DNA from: Chloropicon primus
Lineage: Eukaryota; Chlorophyta; Chloropicophyceae; Chloropicales; Chloropicaceae
Direction of reading: 5' to 3'
DNA: 64,000 nt
Assembly: GCA_023205875.1 (NCBI GenBank)
Contig: CP060754.1
Coordinates: 62,001-126,000, forward strand
Shown: positions 47,261 through 57,882 of the stretch, in pieces
How positions within the stretch are numbered: position 1 is the stretch's first letter
Layout: each line of letters begins with the position of its first letter
The notes under the pieces: model-generated
Database searches by the model: none
Seen by the model: the letters and a program-made list of their open reading frames with translations, nothing else
What the model was told of the DNA's origin: nothing
Position numbers and translations under genes: made by a program

Positions 47261-48454
47261 ATGGAGGACAGGGAGGTCGCCATGAGTCTGGTGAAGAAGC
47301 TTTTGGCGGATCAGAGGGAGGACTTGGAGGAAATAAGGGGGGAAGTGCAAACGTACCAACTGTCCTTGGCTCGGGCCTTGGGGACCGCAGGAAAGTCCCT
47401 GGCGGGGCTCAAGGAGGAGAAGTCCGAGACGGCAAGGATGCTAAGCTTCCTGAAACAGAGCACGGAAGACAAGGAGAAGGTGGAGAAGGACTTGAGGTCC
47501 GGGATGGCGGAGAAGCAGGCCGAGATAACGCGCCTTTCTGGGGACCTCGGAAAGGCGAAGAGGGTCGAGAAGGACTGGACAGATCGGCTCAAGGAGCAAG
47601 AGGACAAGTGCTCGGACCTGGAGAAGCGGCTTGAGCAGACCGCGAGAAGCGAAACAGAGGCCCGGCGGAGGCTTTCCATCACGGAGGTCTCGTCCTCCAG
47701 CAGGAAGGAGGTCATGTCGCTGTCGAGCCTGGTGGAGGCGAACAAGGTGGAGGTGGAGCGGCTCAGAGAGGAGCTGGACCTCCAATCCAAGTCCCACTCG
47801 CTGAGGATCGCGGAGCTCCAAGAGAGCTTCCAAGCGAAGATCAGGGAGCTGAGGCGAGTGCACGGAGAGCAGATAGCCTCCAACCGAAGCCAGCTCGAAG
47901 ATGGGATCAGAGCCAAGCTCGCAAGCGAGGCCACAACCTCGGCGGAGACCTTGGCCCAGGAGAAGGCTGCGCTGGAAACGCAAGTCGGAGCGCTGAGGGC
48001 CGAGCTTGGGAATGCAAAGGCAAAGCTCTCGGAATCGGAAAAGAACTTGGAGACGGCTAGGACACAGGAAGGCGACGCGAGAAAGAAGACGTACATGGTC
48101 GAGAAGCAGAATAGGACCCTTCGAGCTGAGGTTGACGACCTCAAAGCAAAATCAGCGGCTGCGGACGGCAGCAAGAAGTTGGAGGAAGAGAACAAGTCTC
48201 TTGCCGGCGAGGTGGGAAGGCTGAAGGCTGAATTGGATGCGAAAACAAAGGCTTTGGAGGAGAAAGGGGCAGAAAAGGAGGGCCTCTCGATGCTGGACAT
48301 CATGGAGCAGCAGCTGGTGAAGCTCAGCAATCTCCTGAGTGCCAAGGAGGAGGAGATCGAGGCCTTAAAGCTGACTGTGGAAAGGGAGTGCCTCGAGAGA
48401 GGCAACTTGGTGGCAGAATTGTCCAGAGCAAGGCAAGGCAGGAAAAACCTTTGA
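47261..48454 (+). CDS. Coiled-coil protein, unknown
   Basis: The 397-residue protein starts at the ATG at 47261. It is helical almost from end to end and very rich in Glu, Lys, Leu, Ala and Arg, with heptad patterns from about residue 40 to 390. There is no signal peptide, membrane segment or enzymatic motif. A short conserved-looking C-terminal segment (MLDIMEQQLVKLSNLLSAKE) may be a family marker. It may be a basal-body, Golgi or chromosome tether. Its stop is 51 bp from the convergent PRMT9-like gene. Confidence 0.65.
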   Translation: MEDREVAMSLVKKLLADQREDLEEIRGEVQTYQLSLARALGTAGKSLAGLKEEKSETARMLSFLKQSTEDKEKVEKDLRSGMAEKQAEITRLSGDLGKAKRVEKDWTDRLKEQEDKCSDLEKRLEQTARSETEARRRLSITEVSSSSRKEVMSLSSLVEANKVEVERLREELDLQSKSHSLRIAELQESFQAKIRELRRVHGEQIASNRSQLEDGIRAKLASEATTSAETLAQEKAALETQVGALRAELGNAKAKLSESEKNLETARTQEGDARKKTYMVEKQNRTLRAEVDDLKAKSAAADGSKKLEEENKSLAGEVGRLKAELDAKTKALEEKGAEKEGLSMLDIMEQQLVKLSNLLSAKEEEIEALKLTVERECLERGNLVAELSRARQGRKNL

Positions 48455-48505
48455 GCAAGCCAATTATCGTTCATCACATTGTTGTTGGTTGTAGACCAGT
48501 TTGTT

Positions 48506-51500
48506 TCAGGACATCATCTTGGTGCAGAACTTCGCCGCTTCCTCGGTTGGCACACCAAAATCGCTAGGTCTTGTTCCGATTTGCACGGCCACGTCAGCTA
48601 TTTTGCGGTACTCTGTTGGATTTTGTGCGCACGCCGAAGCAATTTCGGCGTTCCACTGCTTGACATTGTCGTACGACACTTTCCACGCCGGGTCCCAGAG
48701 AGGCACTCCCGAGGAAAGCTCGCCCCTGTCGACCTTGGAGTCGTCGATCTCAAAAGTGATTCCGTACGTGTCATGCTTTGCGATGACAGGCAGCGTAGAA
48801 CCTTTTGAGGCTCTGACCTCCTCGATGTGTTGCACTGCCTGCTGCCAAGTCTTGCCCTTGTCTCCGTAGGGACTGGTGGAGAGCACGTTCTCCTCGTCCA
48901 GTTGCAGATCAAACCAGAATGCAAAGGCATTGATGTTCCCGTCGTCTTCGAGCTCAAATTCGATCTCCTTGAAGGCGGGCATCATGTTCTTTTCACTCTC
49001 GTAAAAATCAAACGAGAATACTTCAACTGGCTTTGAGAGAGCAGTCCAGGCTTCCAAACACGACTCGAGCTCGACACCAACGTAATCTGGTCTCCAGCTG
49101 TACCTGTTCAGATGCCGGAAGTCGAAATTCTTGACGCGGTCCTTGCGAATGCAGATCGGCACGCAAAACACCCTTGCAGAGGATGGTATGAGAACCGCGT
49201 TGGGCTGAAGCAGCTTTTGCCTTGCCGAAGCTACCAAGTGCAGTGCCCCCTCGCCAATGAGGCCCGAATCAAAGACCTCATAAATCAGGAGGTCTGCCTT
49301 CCTCTCCATGTCAGGAGGTGTACCATCAGGCTTCCGGAGAACATCCATCCTCCTTGCATCTCTGTTGAGGAAGAGAATCTTGCTTGCGAATCCGTTCATG
49401 ACAACGCATTCTTCCCCGACGTCACACATATGCTGACTCATTTCGACTGAGACGACTTTATCTGCTCCAGCCCTTGCGGCAAGCATCGACAGAAGTCCAG
49501 ACCCGGCACCAACATCAAGGGCTAGTATGTCGGTCTCACCGAATGCCCTCTTGGACTCTATCGCATTCTTGATGGCTCGCTCATACGTGTCATTGCGCTG
49601 CGAGTCAAGAAGCATGTCGTAGTGCCAAGATGGGATACAAGCATGGCGTGGCTTGTTTTGGTAGCCCTCGAGGTCGAAAAGGACCTGGAACTTGTTGTAG
49701 AGGACAGTCAATTCGACGCCCTGCTTTTGCTTCACGGGGTATTCATCAAAATAGTGAACGGCTTGATCCATGGATGATCCTGACTGTGAGACGTCCTCTT
49801 CCCATGTAGACACGTGCTTATTGTTCCCAAACTCGATGTCCATCCAGAAACCAACAGCATTTATGGTGCCCTCTGAGGTGGTCTCCACCCTTACCACGCC
49901 CTCGTGTTCCCATTCTGGAACGTCGTCGGTGCCCTGCTCTTTCTTCGTGGTGTCAGACACAAAGGCGTCGCACCTCGCCTGGAGATCTATCTCGGCAGCC
50001 ACGAACGTGTCCGAGAGCCTTCTGTGCGTTTCAGTTCCTTGGTTGAGCTCCCTGTGGAGGTCCATCTTCTCGTGCACTGGGTGCCAGCGATAAGAATTCA
50101 AGTAGGTGAGGTTGAATCCCGAAATCTCACTGATCCTCAGTTCCAACAACGCCGCTTTCACGTGAATCCGTTGAGGTACAACCCTGACTCCTTGTTTCAG
50201 CAAACGTGACGAGGCAATCTCAAGAGAAGGAAGCAAGTTCATCCCTAGGACTGTGTGATCCATCCACTCCGTGATGAGTATGTCTGCCCTCTCTTCGATG
50301 GTGGAGATCCCCGCTTCCCCCCCTTCGCCGCATTCTCCTTCCTCCCCCTCGACGAAGCAAGACTCTATGGGATTCTCCAACAACCGAATCTTCGTGGCGT
50401 CTAAGCTGTCCTTGTTCTCCTCCAGGGCGAGGCATGCCATCCTGTACAAGCTTTTGCTTTGAAAAACGCAGGTCACCCTTCCCGCTCCAGCCTTTGCGGC
50501 CAGCAATGGAAGGATGCCCGAGCCCGATCCAAGGATCAGCACGTGCGCATTAGGTTGCTCCCCTAGTGCACTCTTGATCGCCTCCTCGTAGCAGTCCAGC
50601 ATCTTCGAGTAGGACAGACTCCTCAGGTCCCTCCTTGGAGCCTCAAGCTCCGAGAGGGCTTTGCAGTAGTTCACAACGGCCTTGACGTAAGGCTTGGATT
50701 CCGCGATCCTCTTGCCCGCCTTCCCGCTCGCCCTGAACCTAGCCCTCGGAAAGAAAGTTGGCCTCCAGTCGTAGTCTTCCATATCAAAGTCTGGGCTCTG
50801 CATCGCTTGCTTGTACTGGTTCATCATCTGCACGTGCACCTCTTTCCTCCTCGCTTCCCGGAGCTTGAGAACCAGGTCCCTGCGGGCCGTCCCCTCCTCC
50901 CTCAACCTCTCTACCTTTGCGCCAGCTTGCATGACGAGGGAATCTTCGTACTTTGCCTTCAGCCTGCCGTTCTCGGGCTCCAGCGCGAGGCCCTCCTTGT
51001 ACGCCTCGGCGGCCTGCCCGTACCTCTCCAGGGCCTCCAACGCGCATCCGAGGCGGTAGTACCCCTTCGCCCACGGCCTCCCTTCGTGCGAGGCGAGGTT
51101 CCGGTGAAATCAAAAGTTTGCAAAGGAGGTCGTGGGTGTCAGTCCTGACCGTTTCAGCCCTCGTGCGGCGTTCCTCCCACTCACCTTGGTCCTTGGAGAG
51201 GACAATGGACTTGGAAGCGTCGAGCACGGCATCGCTGGGCCTGCCGAGGGCCAAGTACGCCGCGCTCCTGTTTCCGAAGAGCGTGAAGTCGTTAGGCGCC
51301 CCGGCCACCGCCTGGCAGTACATCTCCACCGCCCTCTTGTACTCCTTCTTCTTGAAGTGATCGTTCCCGGCCTTCCGGGCTTGGTCCACCACAAACTTCA
51401 CGAGTTCGGGGTCCACGTCATCGATCCTTAGTCCCGCGCTCCTCTCTATCGCCTCCTGCGTCTCCTTACTCACGACCGTCGCGTCCATCATCCCCCCCCT

Positions 51501-51536
51501 CATCCTCATCCCTCCCTCTCCCTCCCTCGCTTCCAT
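48506..51536 (-). CDS. PRMT9: PRMT9-like TPR arginine methyltransferase with two catalytic modules
   Basis: The exons on the minus strand are 51185-51536 and 48506-51081 (103-nt intron, phase 1), giving 975 residues. TPRs lie at about 40-160; the splice joint falls in a TPR (KDQGRPWAKGYYRLG). Two Rossmann modules follow: module 1 near 302-306 (GSGSG) and module 2 near 642-646 (GAGSG). PRMT9 methylates arginine, for example in the splicing factor SF3B2 in animals. Module 2 keeps VEMS after motif I and the double-E loop EVFDSGLIGEG. Module 1 has CVFQ and EWMDHTVLGMN, losing the post-I acid and the second glutamate. This is the reverse of human PRMT7/9, where module 1 is the active one. Confidence 0.88.
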
Positions 51537-51669
51537 ACCCCCACCCCCGCAACACAACCCCAACTCCCCCTCGACCGTTTTTTAAGCGTTTTCCCTGGAT
51601 CGAGCTGGGGCTGGGCGGGAGATCTCTCTCAAGCTCTTGACTTGAGGGAGGAGGGGGACGACGGGACGG
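51537..51669. promoter_or_regulatory. 133-bp bidirectional promoter, PRMT9 / FKBP
   Basis: This short gap lies between divergent start codons and contains a C-rich run on the PRMT9 side and a GAGGGAGGAGGGGG run on the FKBP side. No TATA box is obvious. Confidence 0.45.
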
Positions 51670-52536
51670 ATGGACTGTCTCTGTCTCTCTGGGGCAAGGA
51701 AGGTGATGGAGAGCGTGACGAGGAAGAGGTGGAGGGATAACCTTGCAAGGGGGGGGAGGTGCACGACGACGGCGAGGTATTGCCGCGGGGAAGGGGTGAC
51801 CAGGAGGGAAGGGATCAGGGGCTTGGGCCTTGGATGGGCGTACTTTGCGTTGGCAGAACCAGCGCAGGCGAAGCTGAAGATCCCACGCAGGAAGCCCAGC
51901 GGGTCCTACGAGGAGAGGAAGAGGAGGATCGAGGAGGCCCAGCGGAGGAGGGAGGAGAAGGAGGACGAGGAGGTGGAGGACATGGAGAACGTGGTCACGC
52001 TGCCGTCGGGGGTCCAGTTCAGGGACATCGTGCCGAGCTCGAGGCCGGGAGAGGCCCTCCCTTCCTCTGTGTGCGACATCTGTTTCGTGGTGTACAGGCT
52101 CGCCCCGGGGGCGTACTTCAAGTACAGCAGCGGCGGCACCCCGATTTACATGTTCTCCCAGGGGTACGGGAATGAGGGCAAGGACGACGTCGGCAGCACC
52201 TTCACTTTCACGCTCGGCGACATAAACTCGGTTCCCCTGGCCGTGGCGAACGCCATGGTGGGCATGCGCGAGGGGGGAACGCGCCGGGTTCTCGTTCCCC
52301 CGTACCTTGGGTGGGACACGGGAAGGGATCTGGACCTGGTGCCAGACACCTTTGGGGGCCGTCGAAGGCTGGAGAACCACCGTGGAGAACCACTGCTGGT
52401 CGACGTGGAGCTCGTGAAGGTCAGGAAGGCGGGGAGGGACACGAGGGCGGAGGCCTCCAAGGAGGACTTGGACCAGACTTACTCGTTACCGGCTCAGGAG
52501 CCCTTTCAGCTCCCCCGGCCCCCCACCCCGCTGTGA
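51670..52536 (+). CDS. Thylakoid-lumen FKBP-type protein
   Basis: The 288-residue protein starts at 51670. Its leader has a transit peptide followed by a twin-arginine lumen signal: TRREGI, then hydrophobic GLGLGWAYFALA and cleavage site AQA at about residue 66. This points to Tat import into the thylakoid lumen. A charged helical stretch precedes the FKBP fold (about 100-235; VVTLPSGVQFRDIV, YMFSQGYG, AMVGMREGGTRRVLVPPYLGW). The family isomerises prolyl bonds, but many plant lumenal FKBPs have lost catalytic residues and act in photosystem assembly; this copy also looks diverged. It resembles plant FKBP16-type proteins. There is no intron. Confidence 0.8.
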   Translation: MDCLCLSGARKVMESVTRKRWRDNLARGGRCTTTARYCRGEGVTRREGIRGLGLGWAYFALAEPAQAKLKIPRRKPSGSYEERKRRIEEAQRRREEKEDEEVEDMENVVTLPSGVQFRDIVPSSRPGEALPSSVCDICFVVYRLAPGAYFKYSSGGTPIYMFSQGYGNEGKDDVGSTFTFTLGDINSVPLAVANAMVGMREGGTRRVLVPPYLGWDTGRDLDLVPDTFGGRRRLENHRGEPLLVDVELVKVRKAGRDTRAEASKEDLDQTYSLPAQEPFQLPRPPTPL

Positions 52537-52691
52537 GGCGACGATAGAGGAGTCCGCAAACGAATCAGGGTTCGGGTGAAAACAGGAAAAGATTTCGTTT
52601 GGTTCATGCTTTGCTGTTGATTGTGTTACATAGATGAAGCAAACCGCCGGTCGCAGGAGGGGGTCCTTGTCCCGCGGCTTCTTCGATCCCC

Positions 52692-53462
52692 TCAGTCCCA
52701 CAGCTTCCCCATAGCTTTCCCCTTCTTGCACTCCTCGATGGCATCCAAAGCAATCTTTAGGGCCTCCTCCTGAAGGTCCTCGATGCTCTTCGACGCGTCA
52801 AGGTAGTTCCAAGAGTCGTTGGAGAGCTTCTCGTAGTTCTTCAAGACTTCCTTCTGGAACTCGGTCTTCTCGTACCGCTCCCCGCCGAAACCTGCCCTCT
52901 TGAGGGTCTCCTCCACTGGCATCTGAAGGTAGATGAGGGCGTCCGGGGCCGGGAGCCCCGCGTCCGTCGACTTGCACCACGCCAGGTCGAGGTTGGGGAC
53001 ATTCTTCGCCGCAGTGAAGGCTGTGCCCGAGTGGCCATACCTATCGATCACAAGCGTGACGCCCGAGTTGATCTTGTCGAGCATGAGATCCCTGCGAAGC
53101 ACAAAGTGGGTCAGAAAGGAGAGCACAAACACACCAGGCCGTACTTGGCTTTCGTTTGGTTTCGATGTCGTCGCAAGCGAAGAGACTCACCTTTTCTCCC
53201 ACCGGTTTGCGGAAAACAGGAGATGTATCGCCGCGTCGTTCATGTCCTCCTTGCTCTGGAGGTACTTGTCTATCATCTGCCCTATCGCAGTGGTTCGGTC
53301 GGGGTACCTCCAAAGCTCTGCCTCGATGCCGCGAGACTGGAGGCTCTGGACGAGAAGCTTGCACTGGGTAGACTTCCCGCACCTGTCCACGCCCTCGAAG
53401 AGGATGAAGGCCCCCCTCCTTATGTTGCCGCTGCTCAGGCCCATCGTCGCTGCTGGCGTCAT
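52692..53462 (-). CDS. TMPK: Thymidylate kinase
   Basis: The exons on the minus strand are 53191-53462 and 52692-53091 (99-nt intron, phase 2), giving 223 residues. The enzyme phosphorylates dTMP to dTDP for DNA synthesis. The P-loop reads FEGVDRCGKSTQ (about 22-33). The DR(Y) motif is LVIDRYGHSGTAFTAAK, and LDASKSIEDL lies near the C-terminus. The HLLFSANRWEK segment just before the splice joint is strongly conserved with human DTYMK. Without splicing, exon 1 would end two codons later. An alternative start six codons downstream (53444) is equally possible. Confidence 0.92.
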
Positions 53463-53807
53463 CCGTCGTGCTGGTGTTTGGTGGTGGTGGTGTCTTCCGA
53501 TTGCGTTCGAACCTCTCCTTCCCCCCCTCTCAACCCTTCCCCTCGTGCACGCCACGGTCCTTGCTCTCGATCCACACCACCTCTGAACCCCCCCCTCACC
53601 TATCGCCCTCCCTCTCTCCGTCGTCCCTCTCTCCTTCCCTCTCTCCTTCCCTCCCTCTTCCTCAATCGTCCCGGCCCCGCCTTTTTGGTTTTGATCCCGG
53701 AGTTTTGTTTGGTTTGGTTAGCGCCAAAAGCAAAACAAGGAAGAGAGGGGCGGCCTGAGTCGGTGGGGAGAGGAGACAGACGAGGAGGGGGGTAGACGTA
53801 GACTGGT
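53463..53807. promoter_or_regulatory. Divergent spacer, thymidylate kinase / TRAPPC12
   Basis: This 345-bp gap lies between start codons. It has a CCCTCTCTCCTTCC array (about 53608-53660) and a TTTTGTTTGGTTTGG run. No gene is seen. Confidence 0.45.
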
Positions 53808-54959
53808 ATGAGCGGGGAGGTGCGGGAAGGGAAAGAGGCGGAGGGGGCGAGGGGTGGGGTGCGGAACCTTGGTCTGACGAGGGGGGAGGCGAGGAACCTT
53901 GCTCTGGGGGGGAAGTGGAACGAGGTGGTGAGGAGGTTCGAGGAGGTGCTGTCCACGAGTGGGGTCGACGTCGGGCTCGACGAGGAGGGGAGGCCCAGGC
54001 AGGACCTGTGTCTCCTGACGTACTACTTTTGGGCCCTGTTTAGGCTGAGGAGGAACCTCACGATAGCGGAGAAGCTGGGGAACCTCGCGCCCGTGCTGGA
54101 GGTGGCGAGCACCGAGGCGGGGGCGGCGGAGCCCAAGGCCCCCTTCCTGCTCCTGTGGATCCACGCCGAGAACCCCATTCACGCCGGGGACGCGGCCACA
54201 GGCTTGGCCAGGCTCTACGGCCTCCTCCACGCGTCCCGGCTGCTGAGGGACCACTACGAGGAGAAACTTCAGTTCGACGTGGGGAGCGCGGAGGTCGTTC
54301 CCCTGTCGGACCTGGACGCCCCCGGCCCCGAGTCCGCCGCAAGCACCGCGAGCTTGAGGCACGCCTGGGACCGTCGGACGAAGATGGTTCTGTGCGTGAC
54401 CGCGTGCCACCACTGCGGGCTGAAGCAGTACAAGCCCGCCCTGAAGCTCCTTTCGGGCCTGGTCAAGACGGATCCGGACCCCCAATACGTGTCCATGATG
54501 GCGTACGTCCTGCTCCAGCTTGGCGACGTGGCGAGCGCCTCCAAGGTGGCGGAGGCTGTTGGCCCGCCGGAGTCCGCGGAGCAGAAGACCCTGCGCGCCA
54601 ACCTGGAGGGCGTGGTCTCCTTCGCGTCCGGCGACTTCAAGGCCTCCATAGCCAAGTTCCAGGAGGCCACGTCCCACCTTCCCTCGGACCCCGTGTCGAA
54701 CAACAACCTCGCGGTGGGTCACATGTACGCGAGGGACCTGCACGTGAGCATCAAGATCTTGGAGAACAAGCTGGCGGAGGACCACACCCTGGCCCTCCGC
54801 CAGCCCGTGGTCCTGAACCTGTGCTCCATGTACGAGCTCGCCTCGACCAAGTCCAAGGAGAGCAAGCAGACTCTGCACACTTGGATCCTGAAGATGGCTT
54901 CGGACGACTTTGACGTGAGGACGACCAGGCTGGCGTCGTCGTCGTCGCCGTCGTCGTAG
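53808..54959 (+). CDS. TRAPPC12: TRAPPC12-like TPR protein
   Basis: The 383-residue protein starts at ATG 53808 and has no introns. It consists of TPR-like helical pairs over about 20-365. The C-terminal section fits TRAPPC12: NNNLAVGHMYARDLHVSIKI and LRQPVVLNLCSMYELAS. TRAPPC12 belongs to the metazoan/plant-type TRAPPIII tethering complex that acts in ER-Golgi traffic and autophagy. The algal protein lacks the long N-terminus of the human one (735 residues), so it matches the TPR half only. The C-terminus is a Ser run encoded by a CGT-type repeat. Confidence 0.78.
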   Translation: MSGEVREGKEAEGARGGVRNLGLTRGEARNLALGGKWNEVVRRFEEVLSTSGVDVGLDEEGRPRQDLCLLTYYFWALFRLRRNLTIAEKLGNLAPVLEVASTEAGAAEPKAPFLLLWIHAENPIHAGDAATGLARLYGLLHASRLLRDHYEEKLQFDVGSAEVVPLSDLDAPGPESAASTASLRHAWDRRTKMVLCVTACHHCGLKQYKPALKLLSGLVKTDPDPQYVSMMAYVLLQLGDVASASKVAEAVGPPESAEQKTLRANLEGVVSFASGDFKASIAKFQEATSHLPSDPVSNNNLAVGHMYARDLHVSIKILENKLAEDHTLALRQPVVLNLCSMYELASTKSKESKQTLHTWILKMASDDFDVRTTRLASSSSPSS

Positions 54960-55201
54960 GACGTGTGTGATCCCGGAGGGGTCCCGGTCGGACGACGACG
55001 GACGGCGCGCGAGAGAAAGAAGAGGCAGACAGAAACAGAAAACAGAGAGTGCCCGCGCGCGCGCGCGTGTGTGTCTTGTGGTGCTGTGCCTCTGCCCGGA
55101 ACACGCTCCGCAGCAATTCGTTATATATATGTATGTATACATAAACAATGGGTGTGTCTAATGCTATAATACTTTTTTTTCTTTTGCTTTTTGTCTGTTG
55201 C

Positions 55202-56011
55202 TTAGTTGGGGGTGAACTTGGTGGTGAAGATCTCGGTGAGGCCGTGGACGTGGTTGGGGTCCGCGACGTGCTCCTGCCAGTTCTGGACGGGTCCCTTTCC
55301 GGTGACGATGGCCTGGAAGTAGAACCCGAACATGGAGAACATGGCGAGCCTTCCGTTCTTGATCTCCTTGACCTTGAGCTCGGCGAAGGTGTCCGGGTCG
55401 TCCGCGAGTCCCAATGGGTCGAACCCCGGTCCTCCCGGGTACGTCTTGTCCAGGCCCTGGCAGCCCATCTTGGCCGGCCCCCCGGACTCCCTGTACGACT
55501 CGATGAGGCCCATGGTGATGACCTGCGTCACCAGGACGGCGACGATGCTCTGGGCGTGGATCAGGTTGGAGTTCCCGAGGTAGTCGAGCCCGCCCTCCGA
55601 GTAGATCTGGGCCCCCGCCTTGAACCAGGGGACGTGGTTGGTGGCATCCAGAGCCTCCGGCACGACGCACCCGAGGGCGCCGAGCATGGCCCACCTCCCG
55701 TGGATGACCTCGGTGTTCCTGTACGCCGCGAAGGTCTCCGGGTCCGCGGAGAGCCCGGCCGAGTCCCAGCCGTAGTCCCCGGCGAACTCGCCCTTCAGGT
55801 ACTTGGGCACCGCCTTGTCGGAGAAGGGCCCGAGCCACTTGGGCCTGTCCGGCCCGTACCACTTGCTCTCGCCCTGGTACCCCGAGATGGTCGACCCGAG
55901 CAGGCTGCGGGTGGACGCCCTGGGGACGACGCCGGCCTTCCGAGGCGGGAGGCCCTGGGCGGGCGAGGTGGCGGACGTCACGACGACCACGTTCTTCAGG
56001 GATTGCGCCAT
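55202..56011 (-). CDS. LHCB: Chlorophyll a/b-binding LHCII-type protein (divergent member)
   Basis: The 269-residue protein starts at ATG 56011 without introns. It binds chlorophyll a/b and carotenoids in the PSII antenna. A plastid transit peptide (about 1-45) precedes [14 protein letters not shown], the N-terminal LHCII trimer-type motif. Three membrane helices follow. Helix 1 has [15 protein letters not shown] and helix 3 has [20 protein letters not shown]; these carry the E..R chlorophyll ligands. The middle third differs clearly from the neighbouring LHCII gene, whereas the last 60 residues are almost identical to it. It is divergently paired with that gene. Confidence 0.92.
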   Translation of the reverse strand: MAQSLKNVVVVTSATSPAQGLPPRKAGVVPRASTRSLLGSTISGYQGESKWYGPDRPKWLGPFSDKAVPKYLKGEFAGDYGWDSAGLSADPETFAAYRNTEVIHGRWAMLGALGCVVPEALDATNHVPWFKAGAQIYSEGGLDYLGNSNLIHAQSIVAVLVTQVITMGLIESYRESGGPAKMGCQGLDKTYPGGPGFDPLGLADDPDTFAELKVKEIKNGRLAMFSMFGFYFQAIVTGKGPVQNWQEHVADPNHVHGLTEIFTTKFTPN

Positions 56012-56509
56012 CGCTCTCTTGCTAAGGTGCTACGCTTGGCCTTGGCCTTGGGTGTTGTGTTCTCTCTCTCGAGGACGAAAGGAAAGGAAAGGAGGAAGAG
56101 CCCCCGAGGCGCAGGAGGGAACCAACAGCAGGAGAGGAAACTGGATAAGGAGCTTCGGTGAGAGAGGTAAAATAATATCTTGATTTTGGACCAATGCTTT
56201 AGTGAGATTTTGTGTTTTGTTTTTTTTTGATTGGCTCCTTGTTCCTCAACACGGGATTTCTACGAGGAGGACGAGCAAAACAAGGAGAGCCGCTCGATCT
56301 CCCTCGCTCCGTGTCAGGATTGTGATCTCCCCCAATCGGGGTTGATTTCCCTTCTTCGGTCCAATGAGACGAGAGCGGAGGTTATCTGGATCCAGATCGA
56401 TCTGCCCAAAAAAAACAGAATCCGACCAAACCTCACAGAATCGCAAGCGACAAGTCGACCAAGGACGAACACACTTGTACCGAAACCCAACCCGAAACAA
56501 CTGAAGACA
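56012..56509. promoter_or_regulatory. Shared promoter region of the LHC pair
   Basis: This 498-bp region lies between divergent ATGs. It contains an inverted CCAAT (GATTGGCTCC, about 56229-56238), CCAATCGG (about 56332-56339), CCAATGAG (about 56371-56378) and a 14-bp perfect palindrome ATCTGGATCCAGAT at 56384-56397. Coordinated light-responsive expression of both genes is plausible but inferred. Confidence 0.5.
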
Positions 56510-57542
56510 ATGGCTCTTTCCGTCAGAGGACTCCCAAAGCTCTCCGTAAGCACACAACAACACCGCGGTCAACGCCCGGGCCTTGCGGGATGAGGGTTTC
56601 AGGGTTGCGTTGCGTGAAGAAGAAGAAGAAGAAGAATTGTGTGGGGGGGTGATCCCAACAACAACAAACCCACCCAACGACGAAGAAGCAAGCAAACAAG
56701 CACCCCCTCGGTCGTGCCCAATCAATCCTCGCACAATGACTGACAAACCTCTCCTTGCGTCTGCGCCTCCCTCTCTCTCTCTCTCCGTGTTTGTGTTTTG
56801 GGTGGGATCTCACGCCGCAACAAACACTTTCCACCACCAACAGAGCACCAAGGCCTCCAAGGCCTCCCGTGTTGTCACCCGTGCCTCCATGTGGTACGGA
56901 CCCGACAGGGCCAAGTGGCTCGGACCATACTCCGAGAACTCTTGCCCATCTTACTTGAAGGGTGAGTACCCTGGTGACTACGGCTGGGACTCGGCTGGAC
57001 TCTCCGCCGACCCAGAGACCTTCGCCGCCTACAGGGAGTGCGAGCTCATCCACGCCAGGTGGGGAATGCTCGGAGCCCTCGGGTGCGTTGGACCTGAGCT
57101 CACCGGAGACGGAATGGCCCCTAACCCATGGTTCAAGCAGGGAGCCCTCATCTTCTCCGACGGCGGACTCGACTACCTCGGAAACCCTTCCTTGGTCCAC
57201 GCCCAGAGCATCATCGCTGTCTTGGCCTGCCAGGTTGTCCTCATGGGACTCTCCGAGGCCTACAGAGTGAACGGAGGCCCAGCCGGAGAGGGACTCGACA
57301 AGCTCTACCCTGGTGAGAGCTTCGACCCATTGGGACTCGCCGACGACCCAGACACCTTCGCCGAGCTCAAGGTCAAGGAGATCAAGAACGGAAGGCTCGC
57401 CATGTTCTCCATGTTCGGATTCTACGTCCAGGCCATCGTCACCGGAAAGGGACCAGTCCAGAACTGGCAGGAGCACGTTGCCGACCCATGGGCCGTCAAC
57501 GGATTCACCGAGGTCTTCGCCACCAAGTTCACCCCTAACTAA
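56510..57542 (+). CDS. LHCB: Major LHCII chlorophyll a/b-binding protein
   Basis: Exons are 56510-56545 and 56844-57542 (298-nt intron, phase 0, inside the transit peptide), giving 244 residues. The mature part starts near [20 protein letters not shown], typical of trimeric LHCII (Chlamydomonas LHCBM-like). Helix 1 ([15 protein letters not shown]), the lumenal [16 protein letters not shown] segment and helix 3 ([19 protein letters not shown]) contain the expected chlorophyll ligands. The end KFTPN matches LHCII. Codon use favours GGA, CCA and GGT more than the paralogue across the promoter, consistent with strong expression. An unspliced reading from the intron would replace the transit peptide, so splicing is needed. 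Confidence 0.95.
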
Positions 57543-57882
57543 ATTGAAATATTTTTTTTGAGGCCCTCCCGGTCTCTTTTTTACACGTTTCAATTTTAAG
57601 GAAAATTTTTTTGCCTTTCATAGCAAGCAAACCGCCTTTGGCCTCTCCCTCCCAAACCTCCCCTTCATCCTTCCCCCCTCCCTGAGAGGCTGGGTGATCC
57701 CATATAAAAATCTTCCTCTTCCTCTCTCTTTTCTCCTGCCTGGTCTGCCTGGAGAGACGAGCCGAAGGCAAGGCGTTCGCTCCCGAGGATGAGAAAGGGG
57801 AGGGGGCAGGACCTCGCCTCGAACCAACTTCACACGCCACCACGCGCACACGCGCGGTGAGGTCCTCCCGCGCTGGGTTGCG
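57543..57882. other. Spacer after LHCII
   Basis: This 340-bp gap between tandem genes begins with an A+T-rich LHCII 3' UTR and then a CT-rich stretch leading to the next gene. No gene or structured RNA was seen. Confidence 0.45.
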
